From positions 10,933,497 to 10,997,496 of the forward strand of contig NC_134542.1 in NCBI RefSeq assembly GCF_050624435.1: a DNA stretch of 64,000 bases, in the 5' to 3' direction. A program made the translations under genes and the position numbers. Below are positions 22,070 to 33,899 of the stretch, in pieces (the stretch's first letter is position 1; every line of letters begins with the position of its first letter). The notes under the pieces were generated by a model. It was not told the origin of the DNA, did not search any database, and was given only the letters and a program-made list of their open reading frames with translations. This stretch comes from Tenrec ecaudatus. Lineage: Eukaryota > Chordata > Mammalia > Afrosoricida > Tenrecidae.

Positions 22070-22927
22070 ACGTCCCATTTCAAGAAGAGGCCCGTGTTGG
22101 CTGAGGAGTTTGGTCTTCATAGATAAGGGATAAGAATGGAGACAGAAATGCTGATGCGTGTTTCCCCAGGCAAGGATGGCAACACCCCGTCCAGGGAGCT
22201 GATCTCTCATTGGCCTGAGCCTTCCTTCACCTGGGACAGCCCATGGGGGTTGGAGAACCTCGCTGCAGTATCTGCCTCTCCAGATGGACGTCTTGGGAGT
22301 TGAGCAAATACCAGAAGTGGATATGTCATCTTATCTACTGAACTCATTATACGCAGGGCTAAGCCATGGGTGTGGGAAATCAGCCCAGGACCCAGACCCA
22401 GAGATCTCCCTCAGGGTGATGTGTAGTAGGAGAGAAACCAGGGCAGGAGGAGAGACTCACAAGGGCAGTGAGGGGACATGCTAAGACAGCTCACAGGAAG
22501 GCGTGACGGGGAAGCTGGGTGGGGCAGGGGGCCTGGAAGGAAGAACATTCCAGGCACATGCTGGGCATAGCTCCAGTAGAGACTGGGAAAGGGGAGATGC
22601 AGGGCCCACCCATGGAAGAGAGAGTCCAGTTTGCTTCTAGTGCAGGGTACTTGAAGGTCAGATTATGGTTGTTGTTTTTTCATCCTTGACTGTAATTTCT
22701 GTTCCTTGTGTTTAGGAAGCACGAATCTGGGTGTCTTTCAAGAAAGTGAAAAGTTTATATAAAGTAACCGCTTATTACTTTCTTTAGACTTCATCTCCGC
22801 TTTTCCAGGAGAAGGGAAAAAAAATGTTGAGCAGTCTTGTGAAATGACATGGAGTTTCCCCAGGTGGTGCCAAAGGTGAATCATACACTCACCTGAGAGT
22901 TGAAAGGTCCACCTAGAAGCCCCTCTC
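22070..22927. other. unassigned sequence
   Basis: No gene or repeat recognised. Confidence 0.35.
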
Positions 22928-22943
22928 AAGAAAGTTCTGGAAA

Positions 22944-23093
22944 AATGAGCTGATACCAAGGGCTCAAGTAGAAATAAAATGTTTTGAAAATGATGATGGC
23001 AACATATATACAAATATGCTTGACACAATAGGTGTATGGAGGGATGGTGATAAGAGCTGTATGAGCCCCCAATAAAATGAATTTTTTAAAAGA
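22944..23093 (+). mobile_element. L1 3' end, 150 bp, with perfect TSD
   Basis: It holds only the last part of the local L1 3' UTR: 'gctgataccaagggctcaag', 'tgatgatggcaacat', 'gatggtgataagagctg', AATAAA and an A-rich tail. The perfect 16-bp TSD is AAGAAAGTTCTGGAAA at 22928-22943 and 23094-23109, so the limits are exact and the element is strongly 5' truncated. Confidence 0.92.
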
Positions 23094-23109
23094 AAGAAAG
23101 TTCTGGAAA

Positions 23110-24784
23110 TCTGCTCCTGAAAGGTCAGCCATTGAAAACCTTACGGAGTGTGTGACTGTTTGTCTCTCTCTGTCTGGAGGAAAGAAGAGTGGGGAAAATG
23201 GAAGGTCACATGGACTCAGGTACTCCAGTGGACCGAGGGGCCACATGAACATCTGTCTCCGGGATCCTAACTCAGATCTAGATGGTTCCCAGTGACTACT
23301 GCCAACAGCTCTGAACAGGATCACTCTTGGATAGAGCGGGAGGAAAAGGCAGAGGAGAACTCAGAATCGTAGAAGAGGTCAGGCTTAGTGGTTGGATTGA
23401 GACTGATAGGCTCCTGAGACTATGGCCCTTAGTCATCCTTCAAGTCTAGAACTGACTCACTCTCTTGGCTCAATTTCCATGGCCAACCAAAGGACAGGTC
23501 TATAAGGTGGACAATAACTCTAGCAAGGTACGAACACCTATGAATAATCAACCATCTGAGATGGAAAATGGCAGCATATACCCACAAACCTTTGGCTTCA
23601 GAAGGGTTAGGAAAGTAGCCGGGATGGAACAGGAGACCCTGGGAAGATGTGGGATGGATGATTGCACACTGAGGAGATTGCAGTCAGTGAGACGAAACAA
23701 ATTGTGCATGAATTGTTGAATATGAAGAGGATGACCTGCTCGGTAAACCTTCTCCCAATTCACAATAAAAAGTACTAACAGAGAAAAGAAAATCCTGCTG
23801 AGCACCTGGCTCGCCTTGAATTAGATTAGACTCCACGGCAACCAGGTGGCGAAAGCTCCTGCCAGGATCCAGGGTCAGAGTACAGACTGACGCTTCCCTT
23901 GTACAACCAAGGTCTTGTCCTGGTTTTATTCTATCTGGAAATACCTGCAACCTTGGGAGACGCCAGCAAAGCCCCCTACTTGCTTCTTTACAGAGCTTCT
24001 AAGACAGCTGCTTACTTTTGAATGTTCAAATAAACACAAACAAAGCACAGTACTTGTACTGGGGGAGCCATACGTCATTTGATTTCACAATACAGATATG
24101 TTGAATCAACTCTTCTCGTACGTGTGAATGCCATTAGGGGAAAGAAAAAAGGGAAGGAAGAGCTGGCAAACGGAAGGAAGGGGGAGGGAGGAAAGTGGTT
24201 GACTTTCTGTCCCCACGTCTCAATTTCTGCCTTTCATATTTCGGTTGACTAGTGAAAACCTAGTGTGTGATAGCTTCCCGGCAAAAGGCAATCCGGTGCT
24301 TGCCTGGCAAACAGAATATCCGAGTACAGCTTTGGCTGTGTTTGTCACACTAGGGGGCTATGTCTCATGCTTACTCCTTTTTGTGACCGTATTTTACAGC
24401 TCCATCTCTATCGGATCACAGTACTGGATTTGAATACAGGGGGTAAAAAGCGCACGCACGGGCTAAAAAGAAGTTGACTTTTCCCTTTGTCTTGACTGAC
24501 TAGAAATGTCTGCCTTGTGAAACTGCACACTGCAATGTCCTGCTTGGCCCAGGCTACTCGGAAAGATATTTCTTCAGGAGAACTGGACTCGGCTCCTGCT
24601 GTTTCCTCAGCATGTTTTCAGCATCCTCAAATTGATGATGCTGTCATTTGCCAGAATGCTGAGACAAGAAAAAATCTATTAGGCCATCAAAGTCCACTCC
24701 CTGAGTGGGCTGGACCCTCCCTCGAGACCCCAATACACCATCTTAGGCAAATGACCAAGGGCATTTTAGAGTCTTGTTGGCAAG
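23110..24784. other. unassigned sequence
   Basis: No gene or repeat recognised with confidence. Short A/G-rich tracts occur at 24135-24200. Confidence 0.35.
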
Positions 24785-25125
24785 GCAGATTGAAAGCGTC
24801 GTGGACTGCCAGAACAAGCCTGGCTTCTTGGAGGAAGTACAACCAGGATACTTCTGAGAAGGGAGGAGGGGGAGACTTTGTCTTGTGTACTTTGGACACG
24901 TTATCAGGAGAGACCAGCCCCTGAAAAGCGGCATCATATTTGGTAAAAGAGAGAGTCACAGGGAGATCAAATGGAAGGTCCTGGATGAGATGGACGGACA
25001 CTGTGGCTGCGACCATGGGCTGAAGCTGACCAACAGTTGGGAGGAGGGCGCAGGACCCGCTAATGTTTCTTCTCTTGTACAGAGTCGCTATGAGTCAGAG
25101 CTGACTGGACAGTACTGAACAACAG
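24785..25125 (+). mobile_element. RTE/BovB 3' end
   Basis: 'cgtggactgccagaacaag', 'cttggaggaagtacaacca', 'cacgttatcaggagagacca', 'cggacactgtggctgcgac', 'agtcgctatgagtcagagct'. Confidence 0.8.
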
Positions 25126-25249
25126 TCTTTTGACCTTCAAAAGTTTCTGAAAGAGCTCCCCAGAAATAAATCAGGAAACACACGTACACTGCTGACTTTA
25201 AGCCAACTGGTTCACAACTTGGGACAATGTTTCTCCTCCCCTTGGGACC

Positions 25250-25325
25250 CCGTGGGTGAAGCAGTGGCTGCTAACAGCAGGGTTAGAGGTTCAAACTCAC
25301 CAGCCACTCCAGAGGAGAAAGATTA
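25250..25325 (+). mobile_element. AfroSINE fragment
   Basis: 'aagcagtggctgctaacagc', 'aggttcaaactcaccagcc', 'cagaggagaaagat'. Truncated at 3'. Confidence 0.65.
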
Positions 25326-25844
25326 TGCTGACTTGATGGCTGTTGCTTTGGTCTAAGACGGGTCTGGAATGTTTGGCGGTACAGGTGAGACTTCTGTACT
25401 TGTCACACTGGTGGGGTGGCGGTGAGTTGAAAGTGCTCCTGGTAATGCAGTGGGTAGAGACCAGCCTGGCTGATGATGCTAAGCATCCGATGACGGCCAG
25501 GACGGACAATCCCACCGAGAATTAGCCAGCCTGTAAATGTTGCTAGTAGTAACAAAGTTGCGAAACCTTAGCTTTGATCTTTTTGAAGCCTGTATTTCTT
25601 CCTGATGAACCATTCACACAGCCCCAAACTAGATTCCTCGACAAACTAGTAAGCTCATCTATAGCACACGATTTGGAAATAAAGTCTTTTGATTAAAATT
25701 CTTACTAGTTCCATTTCTTAGTCTGAAGATAAACACATATTTGCACTGTTATTGATAGACACAACCACCTTTTCTAGAAATGTCAAGACTTCGGGCCTGT
25801 TGAGCTTACCAGCATCCCTTATCAATTTAATAACCCAAACCAAA

Positions 25845-26030
25845 CCTCTGACACTGCCATTGAGCCCATGCTGACTCATAGAGACCCTATAGGACAGGGT
25901 AGAAATGTCTCTATGAGTTTCTAAGACTGACACTCTTTCTAGTAGAAAGCCACTTTTTCTTTCCTAGGAGCGGCTGGTGATTTAGAACTACTGACCTTGC
26001 AGTTAGCAGCTTAATGTTTAACCAGTATCA
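25845..26030 (-). mobile_element. AfroSINE
   Basis: 'ctgacactgccattgagccc', 'gaccctataggacagggtag', 'tcctaggagcggctggtgat', 'gaccttgcagttagcagc'. Confidence 0.85.
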
Positions 26031-26044
26031 AGTAGAAGCTTAAA

Positions 26045-26265
26045 GAAACCAAAACCAAACGATGTACTTTGAGTCAAATCAGTCCTGACTCACAGAGAGT
26101 CTAGAGGATGAAGAAAAACTGCTCCTCGAGGTTTCAGACACCGTAACTCTTTACAGGAGCAGACAGCTTCATCGCTCATGGAGGTGTGGCTGGTGGGCTT
26201 GAACTGCTGACCCTGTGGTTCACAGTCCAGTGCTTAACTCGCTGTACCACCAGAGGTCTTTGGCC
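26045..26265 (-). mobile_element. AfroSINE
   Basis: A second inverted copy directly behind: 'cagtcctgactcacagagag', 'ctttacaggagcagacagc', 'gctggtgggcttgaactgct', 'gctgtaccaccagag'. Confidence 0.85.
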
Positions 26266-26449
26266 TAAGAAGAAGAAATCAATAAATGCATACGGGAAAA
26301 AGAAGCTATCAGATGTGCTTTAATCACATGAGGCCTCATTTTAATCAGAGGCTTATCTTCTTGTGTTTCCACATATTCTTCAAATAAAAGTTTTTATAGT
26401 CAGAATAGTTCTTTAAAGCCATAATCTTTTTTTCCCCATTTCATTCTTT

Positions 26450-26586
26450 TATTTTAATAAAGTATTTTATTGGGAGCTTGTACATACAACTTTTCCTCTA
26501 GCTCTTTAATGCCCCTCCCCCCACTATCATGACCTCAATTTTACCTTACAAATCTGGCTAGACCGGAGCATGTGCACGGGTACAAG
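26450..26586 (-). mobile_element. L1 3' end with 5' inversion
   Basis: 26450-26489 is the reverse complement of the L1 3' terminus (AATAAA and tail read on the minus strand). From 26490 the sequence switches to the plus orientation of a more upstream 3' UTR part: 'ctagctctttaatgccc', 'actatcatgacctcaatt', 'caaatctggctagaccgg'. This order fits the twin-priming inversion known for L1. No TSD was identified. Confidence 0.65.
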
Positions 26587-26739
26587 TGAGAAACTTCCTT
26601 TGTAGCAAATAGCTCAAGGGTCTTCAATAGAGACGCACCCTACAACCCAGATCAGACTCGCCATTCACTGCTTCAGGTAGTAAAGAGAGAAACTCAGAGG
26701 GACCCTGTGGGGCTGAGTGGAACAGCACACTCGGTCTGT

Positions 26740-26830
26740 TTCCGAGGCTGAAGTCTTTATGAGAGCAGAAATCCTCTTTCCCCCACCGAGTGGCTGGTGG
26801 TTCACATGGCCGGCTGCAGAGAGCAGCTCT
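26740..26830 (-). mobile_element. AfroSINE fragment
   Basis: 'gtctttatgagagcagaaat', 'accgagtggctggtggttc'. Confidence 0.6.
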
Positions 26831-26984
26831 GGGTGACAGTTGACACGATGGCAATGAGGGGTGTGTGTGTGTGTGTGTTGTTTGTCTTCTTCAGTAAATA
26901 AAGGGGGTAAAATCTAATGGCAGATTAAGGCACGGCAACAAAATGAAAAGAACAGAAACAAGAGAGACTTTGTCAGGCTCTCCA

Positions 26985-27195
26985 AACCAAAACCAAACTG
27001 ACCACCATGGAGACTATTCTAACTCAGAGCAACCCAATAGGACAGGATAGAACCTGCAAGTTTCTGAGACGTGTGTGTTCAGGGAGTCAAGAGCCTCACC
27101 TTTTCCTTGTGCAGCAGCTGCTGGGTTCCAACTGCCAACCTTGTGCTTAGCAGCCCGACTCAGACCCACCACACCACTGGAGCTCCTTATAGTAC
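26985..27195 (-). mobile_element. AfroSINE
   Basis: 'aaccaaaaccaaactgacca', 'acccaataggacaggataga', 'gctgctgggttccaactgcc', 'ccaccacaccactggagctc' in inverted order. Confidence 0.85.
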
Positions 27196-27374
27196 CCAGG
27201 AGGGGCTTCCCCAAAACGGGTGGAAAGATCTCCATCTCTTCATTCTACTGTTCCTCGCACTTCTTGAAGCCCCACCCCCAATCATACCCGAGCTCTTTAG
27301 CGTCCTGAAGAATCATCCTTTCCTTGAAAGTGTGCCTTGAAGCTGGTACTGTTTCTTATCTCCAAGCAAATCAA

Positions 27375-28330
27375 GGCGGGGCATGTTAGGTCACTAGGTT
27401 TAGGGACAGGGGGCTGTCTCTCCCCTGCCTGCAAAGGCCCCCCTAAAGGAGGTTGGAAAGAAATCAGGCAACCTCTGGACACCTATGGGAAGGCCCCAAA
27501 ACTGAGCATGCACAGACACAAGCAAGCCCCCTGGGCCCAGGTAAAACCAATACCTTGGTCACACCCACCTTAGGGGCATCACAGGCAGGCCTAACTGAGC
27601 CAAGGAGGTCAGCCAATACCTTCAACCATGCCTCTCCAGGCAGAGGTGTTAAAACACCCTGAAGACAAGTCAGTCTCTCTCTTTTGCTCTGGTCTGTGGC
27701 AAGTCGGAGGGTGGGGAGCACATAGCTGCCGCTCCACGCCTGCTTGGGGGGCCACATACACTTGCCCTCTTAGGCTCTTGCCCCCTTGCTCACCCCTTCT
27801 TGGCACCCTCTCTCGCCCTTCTGCCCCCTTGCTCACTTGACCTCTTGGCACCCTCTCTTGGCCTACCTCCAGTCTCTTGCACCGTGCTGGCTCAGAGGCA
27901 TGATGTAAGCCTGTAGCATGTGGGGCACACAACTCCTGCCTGCCCTCTCAGGGCCGACTCCGGGCCGACTCAGGGCTCACGTGCACGGGCCCCCTGGGCT
28001 CCTGGGATTCCCCAGTTCCGCATGGGTGGGTGTGCTTTTTCACATGGTTTTAACGCCCAGTTGGGAACCCCAGCACAGCTTTCGCAGAGGCTTGGCACGC
28101 TTTCCATAAATAGTGTGTACCCTTCTGAGACTGCGAAACCTGGAACTTTTCCCGTCCCTCACAAAATCTCACTAGGATTGCAAAGCGTGCTTCGGCGTGA
28201 ATTCTTTCCGCATGAGAAGTGAAGAACTGAGGTATTGCCCACTCCAGAAACCTATCGGGCGTTTCTGCACCCTGAGCTAACTTGAATTAAAATCCGTCGC
28301 CTATGTTCAGCACAACTTGGCCATGACTCC
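27375..28330 (+). mobile_element. possible LTR-like repeat
   Basis: A GC-rich block bearing 'gtgttaaaacaccctgaaga', a TATA-like 'cataaatagtg' and C/T-rich stretches, with no AfroSINE or RTE inside. A 43-45 bp duplication lies at 27780-27862. It could be a long terminal repeat, but neither TG...CA ends with TSD nor a second copy were found in the window. Confidence 0.3.
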
Positions 28331-28374
28331 TAGTGAGTGGTGCCGGGTTGCTCCTCAGAGTACTAGAAACTCAA

Positions 28375-28530
28375 GACACTCACTGCCATTGAGTCAGTTC
28401 CAACTCATGACGACCCTGCAGGATGGAGTAGAACTGCCCCTGTGGGTTTCCAAGGTTATACATCTTTAAGGAGCAGACAGCCTCACTTTCCACAGCAGAG
28501 CAGCTGATGGGGTTGAACTGTTGTCCCAAG
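28375..28530 (-). mobile_element. AfroSINE
   Basis: 'cactgccattgagtcagttc', 'gacgaccctgcaggatggag', 'ttaaggagcagacagcctca', 'agctgatggggttgaactg'. Confidence 0.8.
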
Positions 28531-28864
28531 ATGCCAGCAAGACTCAGGTATTTAAGGGACTGGCCCAGCGAAAGGTTTTGTGGAGATGTGCTGGTGCTGT
28601 TAGTATGTGAAGCGTCTGTGTCAGACAGTGTCGGATTTTGGTCTTTTCTTGCCCTTAAACTCAGTCACCCACATTCCTCTCCGCTGACGCATCCTGCCAA
28701 GGATGATAAACAGGAATTCTTTCCCCGGCAGACAAGAGGCCTGGGCGGACCAGACCAGAGTCAGGAAGCCAGGTCCCAACTATCTCCCTATGCTGGAGGG
28801 CCTTTTCATGAGCTCGCTCCATGGATTTCCATCTGCCTGGATTTATCTTTGGAATGCTCACCAT

Positions 28865-29037
28865 AAGGTCAGCAGCCGGAAGCCACCCCGCAGCTTCCCC
28901 CGGGAGAAAGACAAGGCTTTCTACCCCCGTGAAGAGTTCCTGTCTCAGTTACAGTCTCGCGGAGGCTGTGTTACCCTGTCATATAGGGTCGCTAGGAGAC
29001 GGAAACAACTTGGTGGCGGTGAACTTTGGGTCTGGAT
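28865..29037 (+). mobile_element. AfroSINE, 5' truncated
   Basis: 'ccgggagaaagacaaggct', 'ctacccccgtgaagagttcc', 'accctgtcatatagggtcgc', 'ggcggtgaactttgg'. The 197-codon ORF at 28703-29296 runs through this SINE and is not a gene. Confidence 0.8.
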
Positions 29038-29411
29038 TTATAAAAACAGCAATCGTCCCATGAGCTCACGATGGAAAGACGGACCCACCTCGTCTAATGG
29101 TGGTGAGAATGAAATGTCCTTTCCCGATGCGCCCGGCCCCTCAGGCCGTGGCTCAGAAACGGACAGTTGCACCTGTGTTCTCTGTGACATTTTCAGACAA
29201 GAGGAGAGAAAAAAAACTTTTTTCCCTGTGCCCCAATTCCTTTTATTCAATCCCTTCCCCAGAGCTCCCACGTACTATCTACCACCACGTCCCTAACTGT
29301 CTCAAGCTAGGCCACCTCAATTAGAGAGACCATCAGGGAGAGTAAGAGGTTGCATTGAGTCACATCCGTGCCAGGCGTTCAATGATGCTCTCCCCGTGTG
29401 TACCTATTTTC

Positions 29412-29520
29412 CAGTCAAAGAGCCCTGGTGGTGTCATGGTTATGAAACCCACAGGGACATCCCACCCTGTCCTATGAGGCCGCCGGGAGTCAGCGTGGAC
29501 AGGAAGGCCACGACTTTTAG
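29412..29520 (+). mobile_element. AfroSINE with internal deletion
   Basis: 'aagagccctggtggtgtcat' is followed at once by 'aaacccacagggacatccca' and 'ctatgaggccgccgggagtc', so the middle of the element is missing. Confidence 0.75.
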
Positions 29521-29829
29521 TTTATTTTCCAGTCAGGCCCACTTTGAGCTGCGTGGTGCTTCTTTCATTCCAAAAGGGGCATGGGCTTCCTGGGACGAGT
29601 GGGAGTCCTGAAGGACTTTGCGCATCGTGGGCGCAGCATGGTCCTTTACAGACCGCAGCGGGGAGGGTCGACGCCCCTGCATAGTTTGTGGCTTCAGCAC
29701 CCGACACCCACCCGTTCCTTCCAGACCCCACACGGGGAGCGCATCCTCCTCTCCAGGCCGCCTTTCTAACTGATTCCTCATTCTTCCTGGGGAAATCCTT
29801 CAGTTGTAAGCTGTTTGGTTAGATGGCAA

Positions 29830-30045
29830 AACAAAACAAGTTTTCACACCAATCATGCTGATTCCAACTCGCCGAGTTCCTGTAGGACAGAGTGGAACTG
29901 CCTCTGTGGGTTTCCAAGACTGTGCCTCGCTATGGGAGCAGAAAGCTTCATCTTTCTCCTGCAGAATGGCTGGTGGTTCCGAACTACTGACTCTGAGGTT
30001 AGCAGCCCAGTGCGTAACCCGCTATGCTACCTGGGGTACTAGGAA
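29830..30045 (-). mobile_element. AfroSINE, near full length
   Basis: 'gattccaactcgccgagttc', 'aggacagagtggaactgcct', 'gggagcagaaagcttcatct', 'ggctggtggttccgaactac', 'ctctgaggttagcagccca'. Confidence 0.88.
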
Positions 30046-30409
30046 CACACTGATAATATTTGAGTTTCATGCCCACCTAGCCCACCTCCCCCAAGGATAC
30101 TGTCTATTAGAGGACAGCATCTCCATCATTTAAGTCTTTCAGGGCTTCCACTAGGACACGTCCTCTGCCTTCCTATGTCCTGTCAGGTACACTTTGGCCT
30201 CCTGTCCACTTGGAATCTGCCGTGTCTCTTGCAGTCCTCCCGGGACTGAGGCCCACAGTTGGTCTAGTCCATCATGCAGCCCACCAGCCCTGGCCTGAGG
30301 CCTCCTCCTAGCCCGGCTCACTGTGCACAGTGTCTCAGCATTCTCGTGCCGCTCCTGCAGAAGCACAAACAGAAATGTATTTCCTCACAGCGATGGAGTC
30401 AGACCTTGA

Positions 30410-30820
30410 CTAAGGAAGACCACAGGAGAACTGCTGCATTGGAATTTCAGTGCTGGCAACGGATATGGAAAGTATCAAAAAATAAGAACGTATCCTACAC
30501 TGCCAACACATCTCTCTTGGAAGAAGTACAGCTTGAATGCTCCTTAGAAGCAAGGATGGGGAGACTGTCTCATAGACATGCTATCAGGACAGATTCGTCC
30601 TGGAGAAGGACATCGTGCCTGGTGAAGCAGAGGCACAGTTGGAAAAGAGGAAGGGCCCTTGATGAGACGGATGGACACGGTGGCTGCAACAATGGGCTCG
30701 AACGTAAGAACCGTTATGAGGCTGGTGCAGGACCGGGCGGTGTTTCCTTTTGTTGTGCAGAGGGCTGCTATGAGTCAGACCGACTTGACGGCACCTAACA
30801 ACAACCACAACAACAACCTG
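30410..30820 (+). mobile_element. RTE/BovB 3' end
   Basis: 'ctcttggaagaagtacagct', 'gctccttagaagcaagga', 'gagacggatggacacggtgg', 'ctgcaacaatgggctcgaac', 'ggtgcaggaccgggcggtgt', with a terminal (ACAA)n at 30799-30818. One of the best-preserved 3' ends in the window. Confidence 0.88.
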
Positions 30821-31017
30821 CAGGGTCGAAGTCCAAATGCAAGGGCTCAGGATCTTCAGCTTCTGTCTCTTCGTTCCCTTGGAAGTCTTATGTGGCGTGG
30901 CATCTCTATTTGCTCGCTCATTTGCTCAATCCGATCTTTTTATATCTCAAAAGAAATACACGAGTACGGCCTCATGACCAGAAGAAAACCTCCCATTCCC
31001 AAATAGGATTCCAAGAA

Positions 31018-31232
31018 CCAGACCAAAACCAAACTCACTGCCATCCTGCTGATTCTGACTCATAGCAACCCCATAGGAAGAGGCAGAGCTGCTTCTGTGG
31101 GCTTCTGAGACTATAACTCTTTACGGGAGTAGAAAGCCTCATCTTTCTCCTTCAGAGTGGCTGGTGGTTTCAAACTGCTGCACCTGCCGTTAGCAGCCCA
31201 ATGCGTAACCACGGTACTGCCAGGACTCCTGT
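31018..31232 (-). mobile_element. AfroSINE, near full length
   Basis: 'accaaactcactgccatcct', 'agcaaccccataggaagagg', 'tttacgggagtagaaagcct', 'ctggtggtttcaaactgctg', 'gttagcagcccaatgcgtaa'. Confidence 0.9.
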
Positions 31233-31239
31233 GCCAACC

Positions 31240-31426
31240 ACAAGGATACCAAACACCAAACGCTCTGATTCCTTCCTGCTCATAGGACCGAGAGGGGCTG
31301 ATCCACAGGGTTTCTGAGGCTGTTCGTGGTTATGGAAGTGGAGCGCTTCATCTCTCTCCCAGGCTCAAACCACCAACCTTTCAATTAGCGGCCCAATGCT
31401 TAATCCACTGGGCCACCAGGGCTCCT
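31240..31426 (-). mobile_element. AfroSINE
   Basis: Next inverted copy: 'ctgaggctgttcgtggttat', 'agcggcccaatgcttaatcc', 'actgggccaccagggctcc'. Confidence 0.8.
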
Positions 31427-31471
31427 CCCACAGATGTAGGGTTAGGATTCACAGCACATGTTTGGCCTGGC

Positions 31472-31489
31472 GGGGGGGGGGGGGGGGGG
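31472..31489. repeat. G18 homopolymer
   Basis: Eighteen consecutive G bases. C-rich tracts at 31578-31607 follow within 100 bp. Confidence 0.95.
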
Positions 31490-31639
31490 AACCACACAAT
31501 TCAATCCCTAACAGAAAACATATGGAGTAAAGTTTTTCTTTTTTTTTTTTAATTCATGTCAGCCTGGAACACTAGCCCCCCCCCCCCGCTTCCCCGACCC
31601 CCCCACCCCGGTCAGCTTCATGAATAGAAATACAACTAG

Positions 31640-32555
31640 GCTCATATGCAAGGAAAGATGAGGGGCATACACAGAAGCCAGGGGTAACTGAGAGCTGACA
31701 GGAAGGAAGATTCGAGTGGGGGGACTTCATGATCAGCCTCCCACCATCCCTCCAGTATCCCAGCTAAGCATGCCTCTCCCAGGCAACCCTCAACCCCTGA
31801 GGAGAAGGTGAGGCCCAAGATGGGCAAGAGGTTGGTTGGTCTGGCCTGTGAAGAATCTCACGCTGCAACCAGAGATGAGCATGCCAACCAGGAAGACAAG
31901 AGAGACATACTGGGAAACTCTCACCCTGAGGAGAAAGCCAAATCTTTCTTTCCCTCTGGCCCTCATCATGTGAGGCTCTGTGGCCCAGAACTTCTCAGAG
32001 TGAGCCTAAGGCTGAAGTTGGCCCACGGGGGACTGCAGGACCCAGGGCAATGGACTTGGCGCTTCTGGATTCAGTCAACCTTGACTCTGTCCTATTATTG
32101 CTCTAATGTTCCGAGACTGGGCAACTGTCTCTGCCTAGCTGGAAAAACTCAATAGCCGTTACTCGACACCAAATGCATTCTAAACAAAACAAAGCGAGAA
32201 CCCAGCACAAACAAAAGTAGCTTCTGCACCACAAACCACATTTTGTCCTGTTCCCCACTACCTCCGCCTACCCCTCATCCCTGCCCCCCACCCTCACCTC
32301 TGAGCAAACAGACTGCTTTGGAGGGGAAAAAAGCTCACTCCAATGTACTATGATTCCATTGAATGTCTACAATATACTGTATTGGTTTTGGGCCCAGTTT
32401 ATTTGTTTGGTATGGAAAGAAGACCTGGCTATTGTGTGCCTGCTTGAGTTTTGTTCTTTCTGATTTAGAAACCTAGGACACAGAAAAATATCCAAATAAA
32501 ACAACAGCGACAGAAGGCAGTATCAGTACACATAAAACGTTTTCATCAAATTCCC
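31640..32555. other. unassigned sequence
   Basis: No gene or repeat recognised. Confidence 0.35.
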
Positions 32556-32634
32556 CAGGGATTCCAGACTTTCTGGAGTCATTGAAGCTCCACGAGGCCC
32601 CAAACCTACTGTCAGGAGATAACCTTAAAACAGA

Positions 32635-33145
32635 AGCCAACTTTACTGCTTCCTCCCCCCACTATCCTGATCTCAGTTCTGCCTTACAAGGCTGGCTGGA
32701 CCAGAGGATGTACGCAGGTACAGATAAGAACTGGAAACACAGGGAAACCAGGACAGATAATAACCCCCGCCCCAGACCAATAATGAGAGTAGCAATACCA
32801 AGAGGGTAAGGGAAAAGTGGAGAAGAAAAGGGGAACCGGTCACAAGGATCTACATACAACCTCCTCCTTGCGGGATGGACAACAGAAAAGTGGGTAAAGG
32901 GAGACGTCAGTAAGTGTAACACAGGAACAAATAATAACAGTTTATAAATTATCAAGGGTTCGTGAGGGAGGGGACGGGTGAGTAAAAAATGAGGAGCTCA
33001 TACCAAGGGCTCAAGTAGAAAGAAAATGTTTGGAAAATGATGATGGCCATAAATGTACAAATGTGCTTGACACAATGGATGCATGTATGGATTGTGATAA
33101 GAGCTGGATGAGCCCCCAATAAAATGCTTTAAAAAACAAAAACAG
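32635..33145 (+). mobile_element. L1 3' UTR end
   Basis: 'cctccccccactatcctgat', 'ctggaccagaggatgtacgc', 'ggaaccggtcacaaggatct', 'ttatcaagggttcgtgaggg', 'gctcaagtagaaagaaaatg', 'agagctggatgagcccccaa', AATAAA and A tail. The minus-strand ORF here is a shadow. Confidence 0.85.
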
Positions 33146-33154
33146 AAGACAAAA

Positions 33155-33570
33155 CTATCTCCTGAACTTCAAGCCTTTAAGACCCCAGATGCTATATCTA
33201 TTGATAGCTGGGCACCATCTGCTTTCTTCACCACATTTGCTTATGCACCCACTTTGTCTTGAGTGATTGTGCAGGAGGGTGAGCATCACAGAATGGCAGG
33301 TTGTTAGAATAAAATGTTCTTGTGTTGAGGCAGGGCATGAGCAGAGGCCCAAAGTTTGTCCACTACTTCACTGCATTGCCATATAAATATATGCATATAA
33401 ATATATATAATAAATATATATAGGCCATCACCTCTATTTTTATTAATTAATGTATTTACATATGTACTATCTTTATACCTCTAGCCATAGCTTTGCTTCC
33501 TAGATCATTCCTCTGTTTCCTTTTACCTTCCTCCTGCCTCACCATCACATTCGCCCCTCTCAATTGTCCG
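33155..33570 (+). mobile_element. L1 3' UTR, more upstream segment
   Basis: 'caagcctttaagaccccaga', 'gataGCTGggcaccatctgc', 'gtgattgtgcaggagggtga', 'tttccttttaccttcctcct' match the L1 at 51965-53250. It is separate from the 32635 copy because its order would otherwise be reversed. Confidence 0.75.
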
Positions 33571-33899
33571 CATAGACACTGTTGACTTGGTGCAGGTTCT
33601 GCTGGGTGGATAGTCTCAACCACCAGGGAAAAAACAATAAAATACGTTTTTTTCCTGCAAAATTTCATCCTGGTGCTGGACTCACTATGGGGGCTGGAAA
33701 TGAGATGTGCAGAAAGATGAATGATATTGTGTCTGACTTACGAGGCTCTGATCCTGCTTGCACCCACATAGGGTCAGGGAGGAAGAGCAATTAATGTAAT
33801 TCCAAGTGACAGTAGCCTTGGGTGGAGATGATATTTGACCTGAGTCTTAAAGTGAAAACAGTTCTTTCAAATACAAAACTCAGGAAACGTAGAGAAGGA

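Noticed and set aside
28703-29296. 197-codon plus ORF, the longest in the window
   Set aside because: It runs through an AfroSINE at 28865-29037 and its protein has no recognisable domain. Its length is within chance for GC-rich DNA.
30274-30798. 174-codon plus ORF
   Set aside because: The second half is RTE 3' sequence in a non-native frame.
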